From assembly GCA_035550795.1 (NCBI GenBank), contig DASZOL010000107.1:1-64000 (forward strand): DNA of 64,000 nucleotides, read 5' to 3'. The notes beneath the pieces are model-generated. The model was given only the letters and a program-made list of their open reading frames with translations. It was not told where the DNA came from and did no database searches. Source of the DNA: DASRDR01 sp035550795. Its GTDB lineage: Bacteria; Methylomirabilota; Methylomirabilia; Rokubacteriales; DASRDR01. Below, piece by piece: positions 42,112 to 51,063 of the stretch (its first letter is position 1; each line of letters starts with the position of its first letter). The position numbers and the translations under genes were made by a program.

Positions 42112-45100
42112 ATGCGGGTCCGGGCTCGATTGGCGTGGCTCGTCGTCGCCGCACTCCTCCCCGTGATCCTGCTCGCGGCGATTCTCCTGGTGAGGAACGT
42201 CCGCCAGGATCGTACCGCGATCGAGAATCGCGCCCGCCAGCAGGCCCGCACGCTGTTGCGGGCCAGCGAGCACAAGCTCGACACCTCCCTCACGACGCTC
42301 CGGGCGATGGGCGCGTCGTCACTGCTCGACGTGCCTGACCTCAGGGCTTTTCATGCGTTCCTCGGGCGGGCCCAGCGTGAAGCTCACCCGGAGTGGACCG
42401 CCGCCGGTCTCCTCGACCCGTCCGGCCGCGTCCTCCTGAGCACCCTTGCGCCGTTCGGAACGACATTGCCCAGTTACGCGGACAATGCCGCGGTCCGCGA
42501 AGCACTCTTCCGGCGGCAGTCCGTCGTCTCCGATCTTGCGACCGGCAGACTGTCGCGCCGTCCAGGCGTGGGCCTGCTCGTCCCGATCACCCGCGACGGC
42601 GAGACGCGCTACCTTCTCGCCGCCGCCCTCCCGGCGGAAGCGGTGGCAAGCTTTGTCGACACGTCGACGTTGCCGCCAACCTGGTCGGTTCGCGTGCTGG
42701 ACCGCCGACAGGTTGCCATCGCGCACGTGCCCTTCAGCGCGGAGGCGGTCGGGCACGTGCCCAATCCCGGGTTCCTCGCGCAGACCCGCGCCGCCCCGGA
42801 GGGCCTGTGGCGGTCGGTGAACCCGGAGGGCGAGCCCTTCTACACGGCCTACACGCGATCCGACCGATTCGGTTGGACCGTGGGGGTCGTGTTTCCCGCC
42901 ACCGAGATCGAGCGGCCCGCCCGAGGGCTGTTCTGGACGCTCGGGATGGGCGGACTCGCCTTGCTGTTGCTCGGCCTTGGGGTGGCGTACTTCGTCAGCC
43001 GGTCCATCACGAGGCCAATCGCCTCAGTGGTCGAGGCCGCCGACGCCATTGGCCGTCGGGAAACCCCGAAGGCCCGTCCGTCGGGTGTCACCGAGGTGGA
43101 CGACGTGGGCCGGGCGCTCACCGACGCGGCGGCAGAGCGCGAGCAAAGCGAGGCGGCGCTGAGGGCGAGCGAAGCCCGGCTTCGCACCACCCTCATGAGC
43201 ATCGGGGATGGGGTCATCGCGGCCGACACCGCCGGGCGCGTGACCTTCATGAACCCGGTGGCCGAGCAGATGACGGGCTGGTCGACCGCCGAGGCGATCG
43301 GCCAGCCCATCGAGAGCGTCTTCGTCGTCATCGATGAACGGACCCGGCTCCCCGTCCGGAATCCCGTGATACGCGCGATCTCCGAGGGGGCGATGGTCGG
43401 CTTCCCGGACGACACCCTGCTCATCCACCGTTCGGGACGTGAAATTGCGATCGAGGATAGCGGGGCGCCGATTCAGACGCCGGACGGAGACATCGCGGGA
43501 GCGGTACTGGTCTTTCGTGATGACAGCCTCAAGCGAGCCGCGACGGCACAGTTCCGGATCATCGCGGACTCGGCGCCTGTGTTCATCTGGATGGCCGGGC
43601 CTGATCAACGCCGCACATTCTTCAACAAGCCGTGGCTGGAGCTCACCGGTCGGTCGATGGAGCAAGAGCTGGGCACCGGCTGGACCGAAGGACTGCATCC
43701 GGATGACGTCAAACCCTATCTGGACGCGCAGCGGGCAGCCTTCGAGGCCCAGAAGCCGTTCAGCCTGGAGTACCGGGTCCGCCGTCAGGACGGCGAATAT
43801 CGCTGGCTCCTCGATCACGGGGTGCCGCGCCTCGAGCCGGACGGCACCTTCTCGGGATACCTCGCCTCGAGCGTCGACATCACCGAGCGTCGGCAGGCCG
43901 AGGAGTCTCGACGTTACCTCGCCGCCGTCGTGGAGGGCTCGGACGACGCCATCGTGACGAAAACGTTGAAGGGCGTCATCACCTCGTGGAACCCCGGCGC
44001 GGTGCGGATGTTCGGTTACACGCCCAGCGAGGCCATCGGGCAGTCCATCATGCTCATCATTCCGCCCGAGCGAGCGGCCGAGGAACAGGAAGTGCTGGCT
44101 CGCCTGCTTCGCGGCGAGGGCCTCGATCATTTCGAGACCGTGCGTATCCACAAGAACGGGACTCGCCTAGACATCTCGCTGACCGTGTCCCCGATTCACG
44201 GACCCGATGGCCGCCTCATCGGCGCCTCGAAGGTCGCGCGGGACATCAGCGCGGCGAAGCGCATCGAGCGGGAAAGCGCGGAGGTGCTGGCCCGCGAGCA
44301 AGCCGCCCGCTCGGAAGCCGAAGCCGCCAATCAGGCGAAGGACGACTTCCTGGCCACGCTGTCACACGAGCTGCGGACCCCGCTGAGCGGCATCCTCGGC
44401 TGGGCGCAGGTGGTCCGGACGCGAGACGATCCCGCCACGCTGGCGCAGGCTTTGGACGGTATCGAGCGCAACGCACAGTCGCAGCTGCGACTCATCGAGG
44501 ATCTGCTCGACCTCTCGCGGATCGTCGCCGGCAAGGTGCGGCTGGAATCGCGCCCGGTCGACCTGCGCTCTGTGATCCTGGCCGCCGCCGACACGATCCG
44601 GCCGGCCGCCGAGGCCAAGGAGATCCGGCTCGCCCTGAACCTGGAGGCGGGGGTCAGCATCGTGCTGGGCGACGCGGACCGCCTCCAGCAGATCTTCTGG
44701 AACCTCCTGTCCAACGCGGTCAAGTTCACGCCTCGCGAGGGGCTCGTCACGGTCGAGCTCGAACGAAGGGACTCGCGCGCCCACGTCCGGATCAGCGACA
44801 GCGGACAGGGCATCAGCCCCGAACACCTGCCCTTCATCTTCGAGCGCTTCCGGCAGGCGGACTCCTCGACCAGACGAGCGCACGGCGGGCTAGGGCTCGG
44901 CCTCTCGATCGTGCGGTCCCTGGCCGAGCTCCAGGGCGGAGTCGTCACCGCCGCGAGCGCCGGCGAGGGACGGGGGGCCACCTTCGCGGTCAGCCTGCCG
45001 CTCGTGCTGATCCCGGCCGGCGATTCACCGGGGACCACGCCGACGCCGCGCCGGCCGTACGAGGGGCCACGGTGCGACGGGATCCGCGTCCTTGTCGTGG

Positions 45101-45465
45101 ATGACGAGCCGGACGCCCGGCGGGTGCTCACCGCGTTTCTCGAAGACTGCGGGGCGAGCGTCGTGGCGGCTGGTACCGCTGGAGAGGCGCTCGGGCTCCT
45201 TGACCGGCAGCTCATGGACGTTGTGGTCAGCGACCTGGCGATGCCCGAGGAAGACGGCTTGGCGCTGGCGCGACGGATTCGGGCCCGAGAGACGGGTAAA
45301 CAGGGCCATCGCGTGTCGCTCGTCGCGCTCACGGCCCACGCGGGGCCCCAGGTCCGGATTCAGGCGCTTGCGGCGGGGTTCGATGCCCACGTCGCGAAGC
45401 CGATCGATGCGGCCGAGCTTGCGGCCGTGGTGAAGCAGCTCACGGAACGCAGCCGCGGCCGCTGA
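42112..45465 (+). CDS. Hybrid sensor histidine kinase (extracytoplasmic sensor, HAMP, three PAS, REC)
   Basis: 1117 residues. TM1 about 8-28, a dCache-like periplasmic sensor 29-275, TM2 about 276-296, HAMP about 294-347, PAS domains about 356-478, 476-600 and 600-722, HisKA with phosphoacceptor His752 (ATLSHELRTPLSG), HATPase with FWNLLSNAVKF, DSGQGIS and GGLGLGLSIV, and a C-terminal receiver (VLVVDDEPDARRVL) with phospho-Asp1041. All catalytic residues are intact. No cognate response regulator is adjacent, so signalling passes to a distant partner. The ATG has GAGG a few bases upstream; about 277 bp of non-coding sequence precede it. Confidence 0.95.
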   Translation: MRVRARLAWLVVAALLPVILLAAILLVRNVRQDRTAIENRARQQARTLLRASEHKLDTSLTTLRAMGASSLLDVPDLRAFHAFLGRAQREAHPEWTAAGLLDPSGRVLLSTLAPFGTTLPSYADNAAVREALFRRQSVVSDLATGRLSRRPGVGLLVPITRDGETRYLLAAALPAEAVASFVDTSTLPPTWSVRVLDRRQVAIAHVPFSAEAVGHVPNPGFLAQTRAAPEGLWRSVNPEGEPFYTAYTRSDRFGWTVGVVFPATEIERPARGLFWTLGMGGLALLLLGLGVAYFVSRSITRPIASVVEAADAIGRRETPKARPSGVTEVDDVGRALTDAAAEREQSEAALRASEARLRTTLMSIGDGVIAADTAGRVTFMNPVAEQMTGWSTAEAIGQPIESVFVVIDERTRLPVRNPVIRAISEGAMVGFPDDTLLIHRSGREIAIEDSGAPIQTPDGDIAGAVLVFRDDSLKRAATAQFRIIADSAPVFIWMAGPDQRRTFFNKPWLELTGRSMEQELGTGWTEGLHPDDVKPYLDAQRAAFEAQKPFSLEYRVRRQDGEYRWLLDHGVPRLEPDGTFSGYLASSVDITERRQAEESRRYLAAVVEGSDDAIVTKTLKGVITSWNPGAVRMFGYTPSEAIGQSIMLIIPPERAAEEQEVLARLLRGEGLDHFETVRIHKNGTRLDISLTVSPIHGPDGRLIGASKVARDISAAKRIERESAEVLAREQAARSEAEAANQAKDDFLATLSHELRTPLSGILGWAQVVRTRDDPATLAQALDGIERNAQSQLRLIEDLLDLSRIVAGKVRLESRPVDLRSVILAAADTIRPAAEAKEIRLALNLEAGVSIVLGDADRLQQIFWNLLSNAVKFTPREGLVTVELERRDSRAHVRISDSGQGISPEHLPFIFERFRQADSSTRRAHGGLGLGLSIVRSLAELQGGVVTAASAGEGRGATFAVSLPLVLIPAGDSPGTTPTPRRPYEGPRCDGIRVLVVDDEPDARRVLTAFLEDCGASVVAAGTAGEALGLLDRQLMDVVVSDLAMPEEDGLALARRIRARETGKQGHRVSLVALTAHAGPQVRIQALAAGFDAHVAKPIDAAELAAVVKQLTERSRGR

Positions 45466-45466
45466 G

Positions 45467-45493
45467 GCGCTCCATCCCGCCGCCCTGGAGCGC
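45467..45493. terminator. Perfect hairpin between convergent genes
   Basis: GCGCTCCA (45467-45474) and TGGAGCGC (45486-45493) form an 8-bp perfect stem with an 11-nt loop, starting 2 bp after the kinase stop and ending 12 bp before the glycosyltransferase stop. No T-run follows, but the position fits a bidirectional terminator. Confidence 0.5.
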
Positions 45494-45504
45494 GCCCGGC
45501 GCCG

Positions 45505-46488
45505 TCAACGCGGCCGGGGCTCCAGCGGAGAACCTGCGCGGTCCTCGGAGGGGGGTCCCCGCCGGAGTGTCGTCCCGCGCGAGCGGCGCGGACGTCCGTC
45601 GGCGGGGCGTGCGAGTCTGCCCCGGAGCCTCGAGGCCGCGACGAGCGGCCCGATCCACCGGCGCGGATCCCCCGTCAGCCGCCGCACCCGGTAGATGCAC
45701 TCCGCCCGAACGTACCGGAGCAGGGTTTCCGCCCGCCGGGCCAGGGCGAAGCGTCGCGGGGGGACGGCCGCCCTGCCGACGAGCGTGAAGTACTCACGCA
45801 GGTACGCCACGGTCTGGCGCTCCGCGGGAACCCAGTGGCTGACCGCGGCCTCGGGCACCCACCAGCCCGTGGCGCCCCGGGACAGGATGGCCCTCACCAC
45901 TGCGATCTCCTCCCCGACAGAGCCCGCCCGGCCCTGGCGACCCAGCGCGGGATCGTACGGGACCTGACGCTGCTCCCTGGTTCGGGTAACGTAGTTCGCG
46001 CCGTAGGGAACCCGCCACTTCGAGTCAAGGGCAGAAGCGGTCTCCCCCAAGTTCAGGACGGCGAACGCCGTGGCGACCTCACTCATGACCGACAGCAACC
46101 ACGCCGGGGGAACTCCCTCGAACTGCGCGCGTATCGGTCCGCCAAATACCGCTGCGTCCGGCCAGCGGTGGATGGCGCCTTCGTAGGCTCGGAGCCAGCC
46201 GCGGTCGACGAGCACGTCGTCGTCCGTCCACAGGATGTAGTCCCCCGATGCCTGCGCCACCGCGGCGTTGCGCGCGCGAGACAGTCCGAGCACCGGCTCG
46301 ACGACACGTCGCAAGGGCAAGCGGGACGCGAAACAGTCAAGGACCCGCTGGGTGTCGTCCGTGCTTCCGTTGTCGACGACGAGCACCTCCCACAACGCGG
46401 CGGGCGACTCCACGCCGGCCAGGCGCTCGAGCGTGCGGGCCAGCAGGCCCGCGCGATTCCACGTGCAGATCGCGACGGTCAGACGCAC
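45505..46488 (-). CDS. Glycosyltransferase family 2
   Basis: 327 residues. N-terminal GT-A fold: LTVAICTWNRAGLLARTLERL, LVVDNGSTDDT, then LSRARNAAVAQASGDYILW with the DxD-type TDDDVLVDRGWL, and FGGPIRAQF. The C-terminus is basic and has no transmembrane helix, so it is peripheral. It would transfer a sugar to a glycan or protein acceptor. GTG start; 25 bp downstream of the phosphatase-like gene, forming a two-gene unit. Confidence 0.9.
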   Translation of the reverse strand: MRLTVAICTWNRAGLLARTLERLAGVESPAALWEVLVVDNGSTDDTQRVLDCFASRLPLRRVVEPVLGLSRARNAAVAQASGDYILWTDDDVLVDRGWLRAYEGAIHRWPDAAVFGGPIRAQFEGVPPAWLLSVMSEVATAFAVLNLGETASALDSKWRVPYGANYVTRTREQRQVPYDPALGRQGRAGSVGEEIAVVRAILSRGATGWWVPEAAVSHWVPAERQTVAYLREYFTLVGRAAVPPRRFALARRAETLLRYVRAECIYRVRRLTGDPRRWIGPLVAASRLRGRLARPADGRPRRSRGTTLRRGPPSEDRAGSPLEPRPR

Positions 46489-46513
46489 CGGGGCCGGCCC
46501 GCGAGGACTCCCC

Positions 46514-48166
46514 TCACGACAGGACCGCCCCGGTCAGGAGGCATCGGCCGCTCAGCCCGGTCGGGACCGGGTCGCCGACAAGCGCGCAGAGCGTCGGCAC
46601 GACGTCGAACGAGCTGCGGACGCCATAGTCGCCAGGCGCCACCCCACCGGCCTGGACGTAGGCCATCCCGTGCGGGCCGGTGTGGCCCCCGGGCCGCCGG
46701 AAGGGGGCCGGCCCGACGCGTCCGTGCGTGGGATGCTCGAGAACGCAGTGCGAACCCTTCCACACCACGACGAGATCTGACGCGCTGGGCTCGAGGGCAT
46801 GGGGATCCGGCTCGCCGGTTCGCTCGACGAAGTTGACGGCGTCTTCGCCCGTGACCGGGTCGCGACAGGCGCGGACAAGGCCTTCGATCTGGTCGCAAAC
46901 GGCTCGGTACTGCGCACTGGCGACGACGCCGTCTCGCTCGCGACCCTCCAGGTTGACGCGCACGCGGCCGTCGTAGAAGGACGGCAAGGCAAAGAACGGC
47001 ATCCGTGACCAGTACGGCTGGTAGCGCATGGCGGGCATCCAGTCGAGTGCTAGCCTCAGGCGGGAGGCCGGGGCGCGCCCCGCCGGCGTCCGAGGGGGCG
47101 CGAGCGCCGCGGAGGCACGCCGCGCGCCGCGTCTGATCCATCCCGGCAGCCGCTCGTGGGCGAGGCGGCTGAGTCCGCGGCGCCGCGAGGAGCCGGGGAA
47201 GTGATCGAGGACCGCGCGGTGCCAGGGCTCGACCTCCCCGAGCATGGGACCCATCGCGCTCGCGTGCGCCCACTCGTCGGGCGGCCGGAAGAGCGGCCGG
47301 CCGAAAGCGTGCCGGTAGGCCAGCTCCGGCAAGAGGAGCATGCTCTGGACGTCCGACCGGTTCGGCCCCATCCCCCCCGTCGAGAAGACGACCAGATTGG
47401 CGTCGGGGAAGGCCTCGCCGAGCAGGCCCACGAGCCCGTCCACCGCGCGATAGACGGCGACCAGGCCCTCGCGGGCGGGACCGGCTGAGGGCAGGGCGTG
47501 CAGGGGATGCAGGGGGTCCACTCCGTGCCAGAGTCCCTCGATCGCGGAGTGCGGCTCGCTCACCGTCACCAGGGCCAGCTCCCAGTCGGGCAGACGCTCG
47601 CCGAGCAGCCAGGCGACAGCTCGGCCGCGGACCTCGCAAGCCTGGGCCAGATCCTCACCCATCCGCTTCGTGCGCTCGGCCGAAGCCCACACGATGCCGT
47701 AGAGCCAGGGCTGCGCCGGGTAGACGCCGATCCGCCGCACCAGCTCATCGAGGAGCCCTCCCGGGCGCGCGCCGGGAGGAACGCCGGGATCGTGCGCGCC
47801 CCAGTTCACGATGCCCTGGACGTGCGGCGCCTGGTCCAGGTCGAAATAGGGAGTGTCGAACACCACGGTCCGCGCGGTAAGCAGGCGCGCGAACGGCGCC
47901 CGCCGGGTTCCTTCCTGCCACAGCGCGTACGTCGCCGGGTCGAAGTCCACCGCCGACCACCGGTGGGCATCCGCCGGCGACAGGCCCGTGCTCACGTGCT
48001 CTCCGGCCAGCCCCGTCCGCTGAGCCGGCCCGTGATCGAGCAGGAACCGCGCGCTCCTCTGGCGGAGACGCCCGAGGTTCGGAAGCAGCCCATCCTTCGT
48101 GAACCGGCGCTCGAGCGACTCCTCGTAGCCGTCCAGGAAGATGGCGAGCGTACGCCTCGGCTCCAT
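46514..48166 (-). CDS. Alkaline-phosphatase-superfamily (type I phosphodiesterase-like) protein
   Basis: 550 residues. It opens with RRTLAIFLDGYEESLERRF, the first metal-binding Asp strand of the superfamily, and later has FDTPYFDLDQAPHVQGIVNWG, VVFSTGGMGPNRSD and HTGPHGMAYVQAGGV, the equivalents of the usual SDHGM and GxHxxxG segments. The canonical Asp-His of SDHGM is replaced by Thr-Gly, so metal binding may be altered. Members act on phosphodiesters, nucleotides or lipid-linked phosphates. Paired with GT2. AGGAGG precedes the ATG. Confidence 0.8.
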   Translation of the reverse strand: MEPRRTLAIFLDGYEESLERRFTKDGLLPNLGRLRQRSARFLLDHGPAQRTGLAGEHVSTGLSPADAHRWSAVDFDPATYALWQEGTRRAPFARLLTARTVVFDTPYFDLDQAPHVQGIVNWGAHDPGVPPGARPGGLLDELVRRIGVYPAQPWLYGIVWASAERTKRMGEDLAQACEVRGRAVAWLLGERLPDWELALVTVSEPHSAIEGLWHGVDPLHPLHALPSAGPAREGLVAVYRAVDGLVGLLGEAFPDANLVVFSTGGMGPNRSDVQSMLLLPELAYRHAFGRPLFRPPDEWAHASAMGPMLGEVEPWHRAVLDHFPGSSRRRGLSRLAHERLPGWIRRGARRASAALAPPRTPAGRAPASRLRLALDWMPAMRYQPYWSRMPFFALPSFYDGRVRVNLEGRERDGVVASAQYRAVCDQIEGLVRACRDPVTGEDAVNFVERTGEPDPHALEPSASDLVVVWKGSHCVLEHPTHGRVGPAPFRRPGGHTGPHGMAYVQAGGVAPGDYGVRSSFDVVPTLCALVGDPVPTGLSGRCLLTGAVLS

Positions 48167-48365
48167 GCTCCTCCTACTCTACCCCTCGGATCGCGCAAAA
48201 CGCAGCGGCCATCGCGGCGCCGCCGCGGCGGACGCCGCGCCGCGTGAAATCGGCGATTCTCCCCAGGGTCCTGGTGTGCGCCCGGTCCCCCCGCGCGGCG
48301 GTTCGTCCCGCGCGACCCTGACCCCTCCCGGTCCAGGAGAAGGCAGCGAGTCGCCTGGGGCGCGT

Positions 48366-48842
48366 CTACTCGATGACCTTGGTCTGCCGCGACACTTCAG
48401 GCCAGTTCTTGTCCCCCCTCCTGACCATGCCGGGGATGTCGGCGCTCCACTGCTTCTGGACCTCCTTGCTGTAGTTCATGTAGAGCTTGCCGTTGACAAC
48501 GGTGAATGCGGCGGGATCCACGGCCGCCTTGTACCCGTTCGCGGTCCCGAAGGCGCAAAACCCGGCGTACTGGGGTGCATACTTCGCGGGATTCGCCGCG
48601 AAGGCGTCGCGGTTCGCCGCCGACGAGAAGTGAAACACGGATCCCTTGTACTCGGCCTTGTGCTCGGACGAGCCTTTGACGGGCTTCCCGTCCTTGAAGA
48701 ACGCGACCGGATCGTAGCCCTTGATGGCCGCGCCCTCCTTCTCGTAGAACTCACCGGCCCACGCGCCCGCGGCGCAGGCGGCGACCACCAGCACCACGGC
48801 CAGGGCCCTGAGGCGGGTCGGGGGCAATGCCTTGCTGAGCAT
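48366..48842 (-). CDS. Secreted YHS domain protein
   Basis: 158 residues from the ATG at 48842, which has GGAGG 8 bases upstream. Signal peptide LRALAVVLVVAACAAGAWAG; the mature part has IKGYDPVAFFKDGKPVKGS and FHFSSAANRDAFAANPAKY and YAGFCAFG, the YHS pattern of periplasmic relatives. YHS domains bind metals, often copper. Separate small gene. Confidence 0.88.
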   Translation of the reverse strand: MLSKALPPTRLRALAVVLVVAACAAGAWAGEFYEKEGAAIKGYDPVAFFKDGKPVKGSSEHKAEYKGSVFHFSSAANRDAFAANPAKYAPQYAGFCAFGTANGYKAAVDPAAFTVVNGKLYMNYSKEVQKQWSADIPGMVRRGDKNWPEVSRQTKVIE

Positions 48843-48910
48843 GGCGTCGACCTCCAATCGGGCGCCTCCACGAGAGCGCGCCCCGCGATCAACCAGGGAG
48901 GCGCCTCGCG

Positions 48911-49270
48911 TTACGCACTGACCAGAACCTTGAATCCTCCGTAGGCCATGCGCTTGACGTCGAACGGCATCGACTTCGGATCGATGGTGGCGATGCGCGG
49001 GTCCTTCATCACCTTCGCGTTGACGCGATCCCGATGCGCGCGCGACCGGAACGCGATCCACGAGAACATCACCGTCTCGCCGGCCCTGGACCTGGCCGGG
49101 CGCGTGAACGGCACCACGCCCTTCACGCGCAGGTCGTCACCGACGCATTCACGGAACTCGAGGGCGCCGTGCTCGCGCCAGATCCTTCCGGCCTTCCGCG
49201 CCATGCGGCGATAGGCGTCCACGTTCTTCCGCGGGATCGGCAGGAGGAAACCGTCTACATAGCGGGCCAT
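48911..49270 (-). CDS. DUF1428 family protein
   Basis: 119 residues: MARYVDGFLLPIPRKNVDAY, then FRECVGDDLRVKGVVPF, GETVMFSWIAFRSRAHRD and FDVKRMAYGGFKVLV, matching DUF1428, a dimeric ferredoxin-like alpha/beta barrel (YbaA). Function unknown. An AGGAGG site precedes the ATG at 49270. Same strand as its neighbours. Confidence 0.92.
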   Translation of the reverse strand: MARYVDGFLLPIPRKNVDAYRRMARKAGRIWREHGALEFRECVGDDLRVKGVVPFTRPARSRAGETVMFSWIAFRSRAHRDRVNAKVMKDPRIATIDPKSMPFDVKRMAYGGFKVLVSA

Positions 49271-49394
49271 GCGAGACCTCCTTGGATTGCCTTGGTGACT
49301 GTGCCGCGCGAGCTCCCAGCCATCTTCGGCCCTGGCAGCCCTTGCCGTCACGCGGCCGGACCGGCGCGCGCCGATGCGGGGCGTCCCGGCAGCG

Positions 49395-49844
49395 CTACGG
49401 CCTGAGGCCGAGCGCCGCCCTGAAGGGCGGCTCCATCTCGAACGGGACCGATACGTGCTCGTGCGTGATCGTCCACTCGCCGCCAATCCTGCGGAAGCAC
49501 GCGGTGGCGCGCACCCAGACGTCGGTGTCCTCCCCGTCCGTCCTCGCCCCGCTGATCCGGTTCAGGCTGTGGCTGAAGGCGACGTCATCGCCCGCAGTGA
49601 CGCTCAGATCGCGAATCTCGTACCCCACGGGGCCCCGGAACGAAGCGAACCACTCCTCCAGGCTCGTCCTGTACGCCTGGGCGCCGCGGTACTGCAGCGG
49701 CGGCGCGAGGTCGAACGACAGGATGTCCGGCGCGTAGTGGGCCATGATCCCATTGACGTCCTTGGCGCGGAGGGCTCTGGCCCAGTCCTCGATGAGCTGC
49801 CGGATCCGGGCCTCGTCACCGATCCTGACAGGCTGAGTTGTCAT
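49395..49844 (-). CDS. SnoaL-like/NTF2-fold protein
   Basis: 149 residues starting at ATG 49844 (GAGGAGG upstream). RIRQLIEDWARALRAKDVNG, IMAHYAPDILSFDLAPPLQY and WTITHEHVSVPFEME form the cone-shaped NTF2-like fold of SnoaL/steroid-isomerase relatives; proteins with FDLAPPLQYRGA are commonly labelled ketosteroid isomerase-like. Substrate unknown. Confidence 0.9.
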   Translation of the reverse strand: MTTQPVRIGDEARIRQLIEDWARALRAKDVNGIMAHYAPDILSFDLAPPLQYRGAQAYRTSLEEWFASFRGPVGYEIRDLSVTAGDDVAFSHSLNRISGARTDGEDTDVWVRATACFRRIGGEWTITHEHVSVPFEMEPPFRAALGLRP

Positions 49845-50095
49845 GCCTCTACCTCCTCGGCAAGGCGGATGCCGCGGCGGGGCCCTTCGCTCGCCTTCCC
49901 GGATGACCCACGAGCCCTCCCGCCCGATCCATCGCCTTCCTTCAGGGTATAGTCGAACTGACCGGATGGCGATCGACACGCCCGGCCCGGGGGCGGTCGT
50001 CCCTGACCCACGTCGGGGGCGCCGCCGCCGCGCGTCCGGCACGTGCTCGGCAACCCTGGTACCCTGGGCGGTGGAGCCGTGGGCGGACATCTCTT

Positions 50096-50413
50096 ATGGC
50101 CGAGCGCGAGTCGGAAGTCGCGGCCATCGAGGCCCTGAGGGCGAAGGGGTTCACGGGCAGCTTCGTCGCCGGTGCCGGCACGCTCCACTTGCTCGACGGA
50201 GGCCGTACCTTCCGGCCCAACGAGCTGACGATCCGCGAGTACGAGCGGTTCGAGGGCGTCTCCGACCCCGATGACTTGTCGATCGTCTACGCGATCGAGG
50301 GCCGCGACGGCACGAAGGGCACCCTGGTCGACGCCTTCGGCGTGTACGCGAGCCCGGCCATCGCCTCCGTCCTGGAGCACGTGAAGATCCAGCGGAGGGC
50401 GACCCCCCCGTGA
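50096..50413 (+). CDS. Small conserved protein (often mislabelled PRPP synthetase)
   Basis: 105 residues: LRAKGFTGSFVAGAGTLHLL, then YERFEGVSDPDDLSIVYAIE and GTKGTLVDAFGVYASP. This FEGxxDPDDxSxxYAI...KGxLVDAYGVY pattern is a small family that databases often name phosphoribosylpyrophosphate synthetase without evidence. No PRPP loop is present. Soluble, function unknown. ATG at 50096, monocistronic. Confidence 0.75.
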   Translation: MAERESEVAAIEALRAKGFTGSFVAGAGTLHLLDGGRTFRPNELTIREYERFEGVSDPDDLSIVYAIEGRDGTKGTLVDAFGVYASPAIASVLEHVKIQRRATPP

Positions 50414-50511
50414 CGCGCGCGGGACGTCCCGACTACCACTGCGTGCGGCGCGCCTGACCGGCCCGGCCAGGGGCTCCTGCCGTCCCGGTCATCGCCCCGC
50501 TCGGGCCGCCG

Positions 50512-50952
50512 TCAAGGCGAGTGCGCTCCGGGACTTCCGGGCATGCGGACGCGCGTCCACATGTTGATGACGAAGACGACGGCGGCGGCGATCTGACCGA
50601 GCCCCCCGGCCGCCGCCAGGTAGGAGCCGCGCGCGCCGGCGGCGGCAGCCGCGAGCTCGCCCAGGACGCGCACGACGGTCGAAGCCGTGAGCAGCCAGTA
50701 GACGATCCAGGCCAGCCAGGGCCGGTACCGGCCGTCGTCGCGCGCCGGCCGGGGGAACATCCAGGTCGCCACCCCGAACACGAGCATGAGCATGAACCCG
50801 ACGAGCACGAGGTGGACGTGCGCCGTGATCAGCGGCCACGGCACCCCCCGGCCAGCGAGGTTGACCTGGATCGTGATGTAGCCGCCCAGGAGCAGCCCGA
50901 GCATGAGAAACACGAAGCTGGTCTTCACGTACAGGCGAACCAGGGGCGTCAC
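50512..50952 (-). CDS. Four-helix membrane protein, heme-copper oxidase/NnrS-like
   Basis: 146 residues, four helices (VKTSFVFLMLGLLLGGYITI, LITAHVHLVLVGFMLMLVFG, WLAWIVYWLLTASTVVRVLG, a last Ala/Val-rich helix). The second helix has TAHVHLVLVGF and ends ATWMFPRP, the same His-x-His-x4-G pattern as the larger membrane proteins of this cluster, so heme binding by the His pair is plausible. Starts GTG 50952 with GAGG upstream. Last gene of the minus-strand redox cluster, 111 bp after the radical SAM gene. Confidence 0.7.
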   Translation of the reverse strand: MTPLVRLYVKTSFVFLMLGLLLGGYITIQVNLAGRGVPWPLITAHVHLVLVGFMLMLVFGVATWMFPRPARDDGRYRPWLAWIVYWLLTASTVVRVLGELAAAAAGARGSYLAAAGGLGQIAAAVVFVINMWTRVRMPGSPGAHSP

Positions 50953-51063
50953 GTCGACCTCACGATGCCGGCACGGCGGGGAGCGGGTTCGAGCGCCATG
51001 CGATCCGCGACGGCCGCCAGCATAGCACGCGAGGCGGCGGCGGCCGCGCGGCGCAGACGACGC

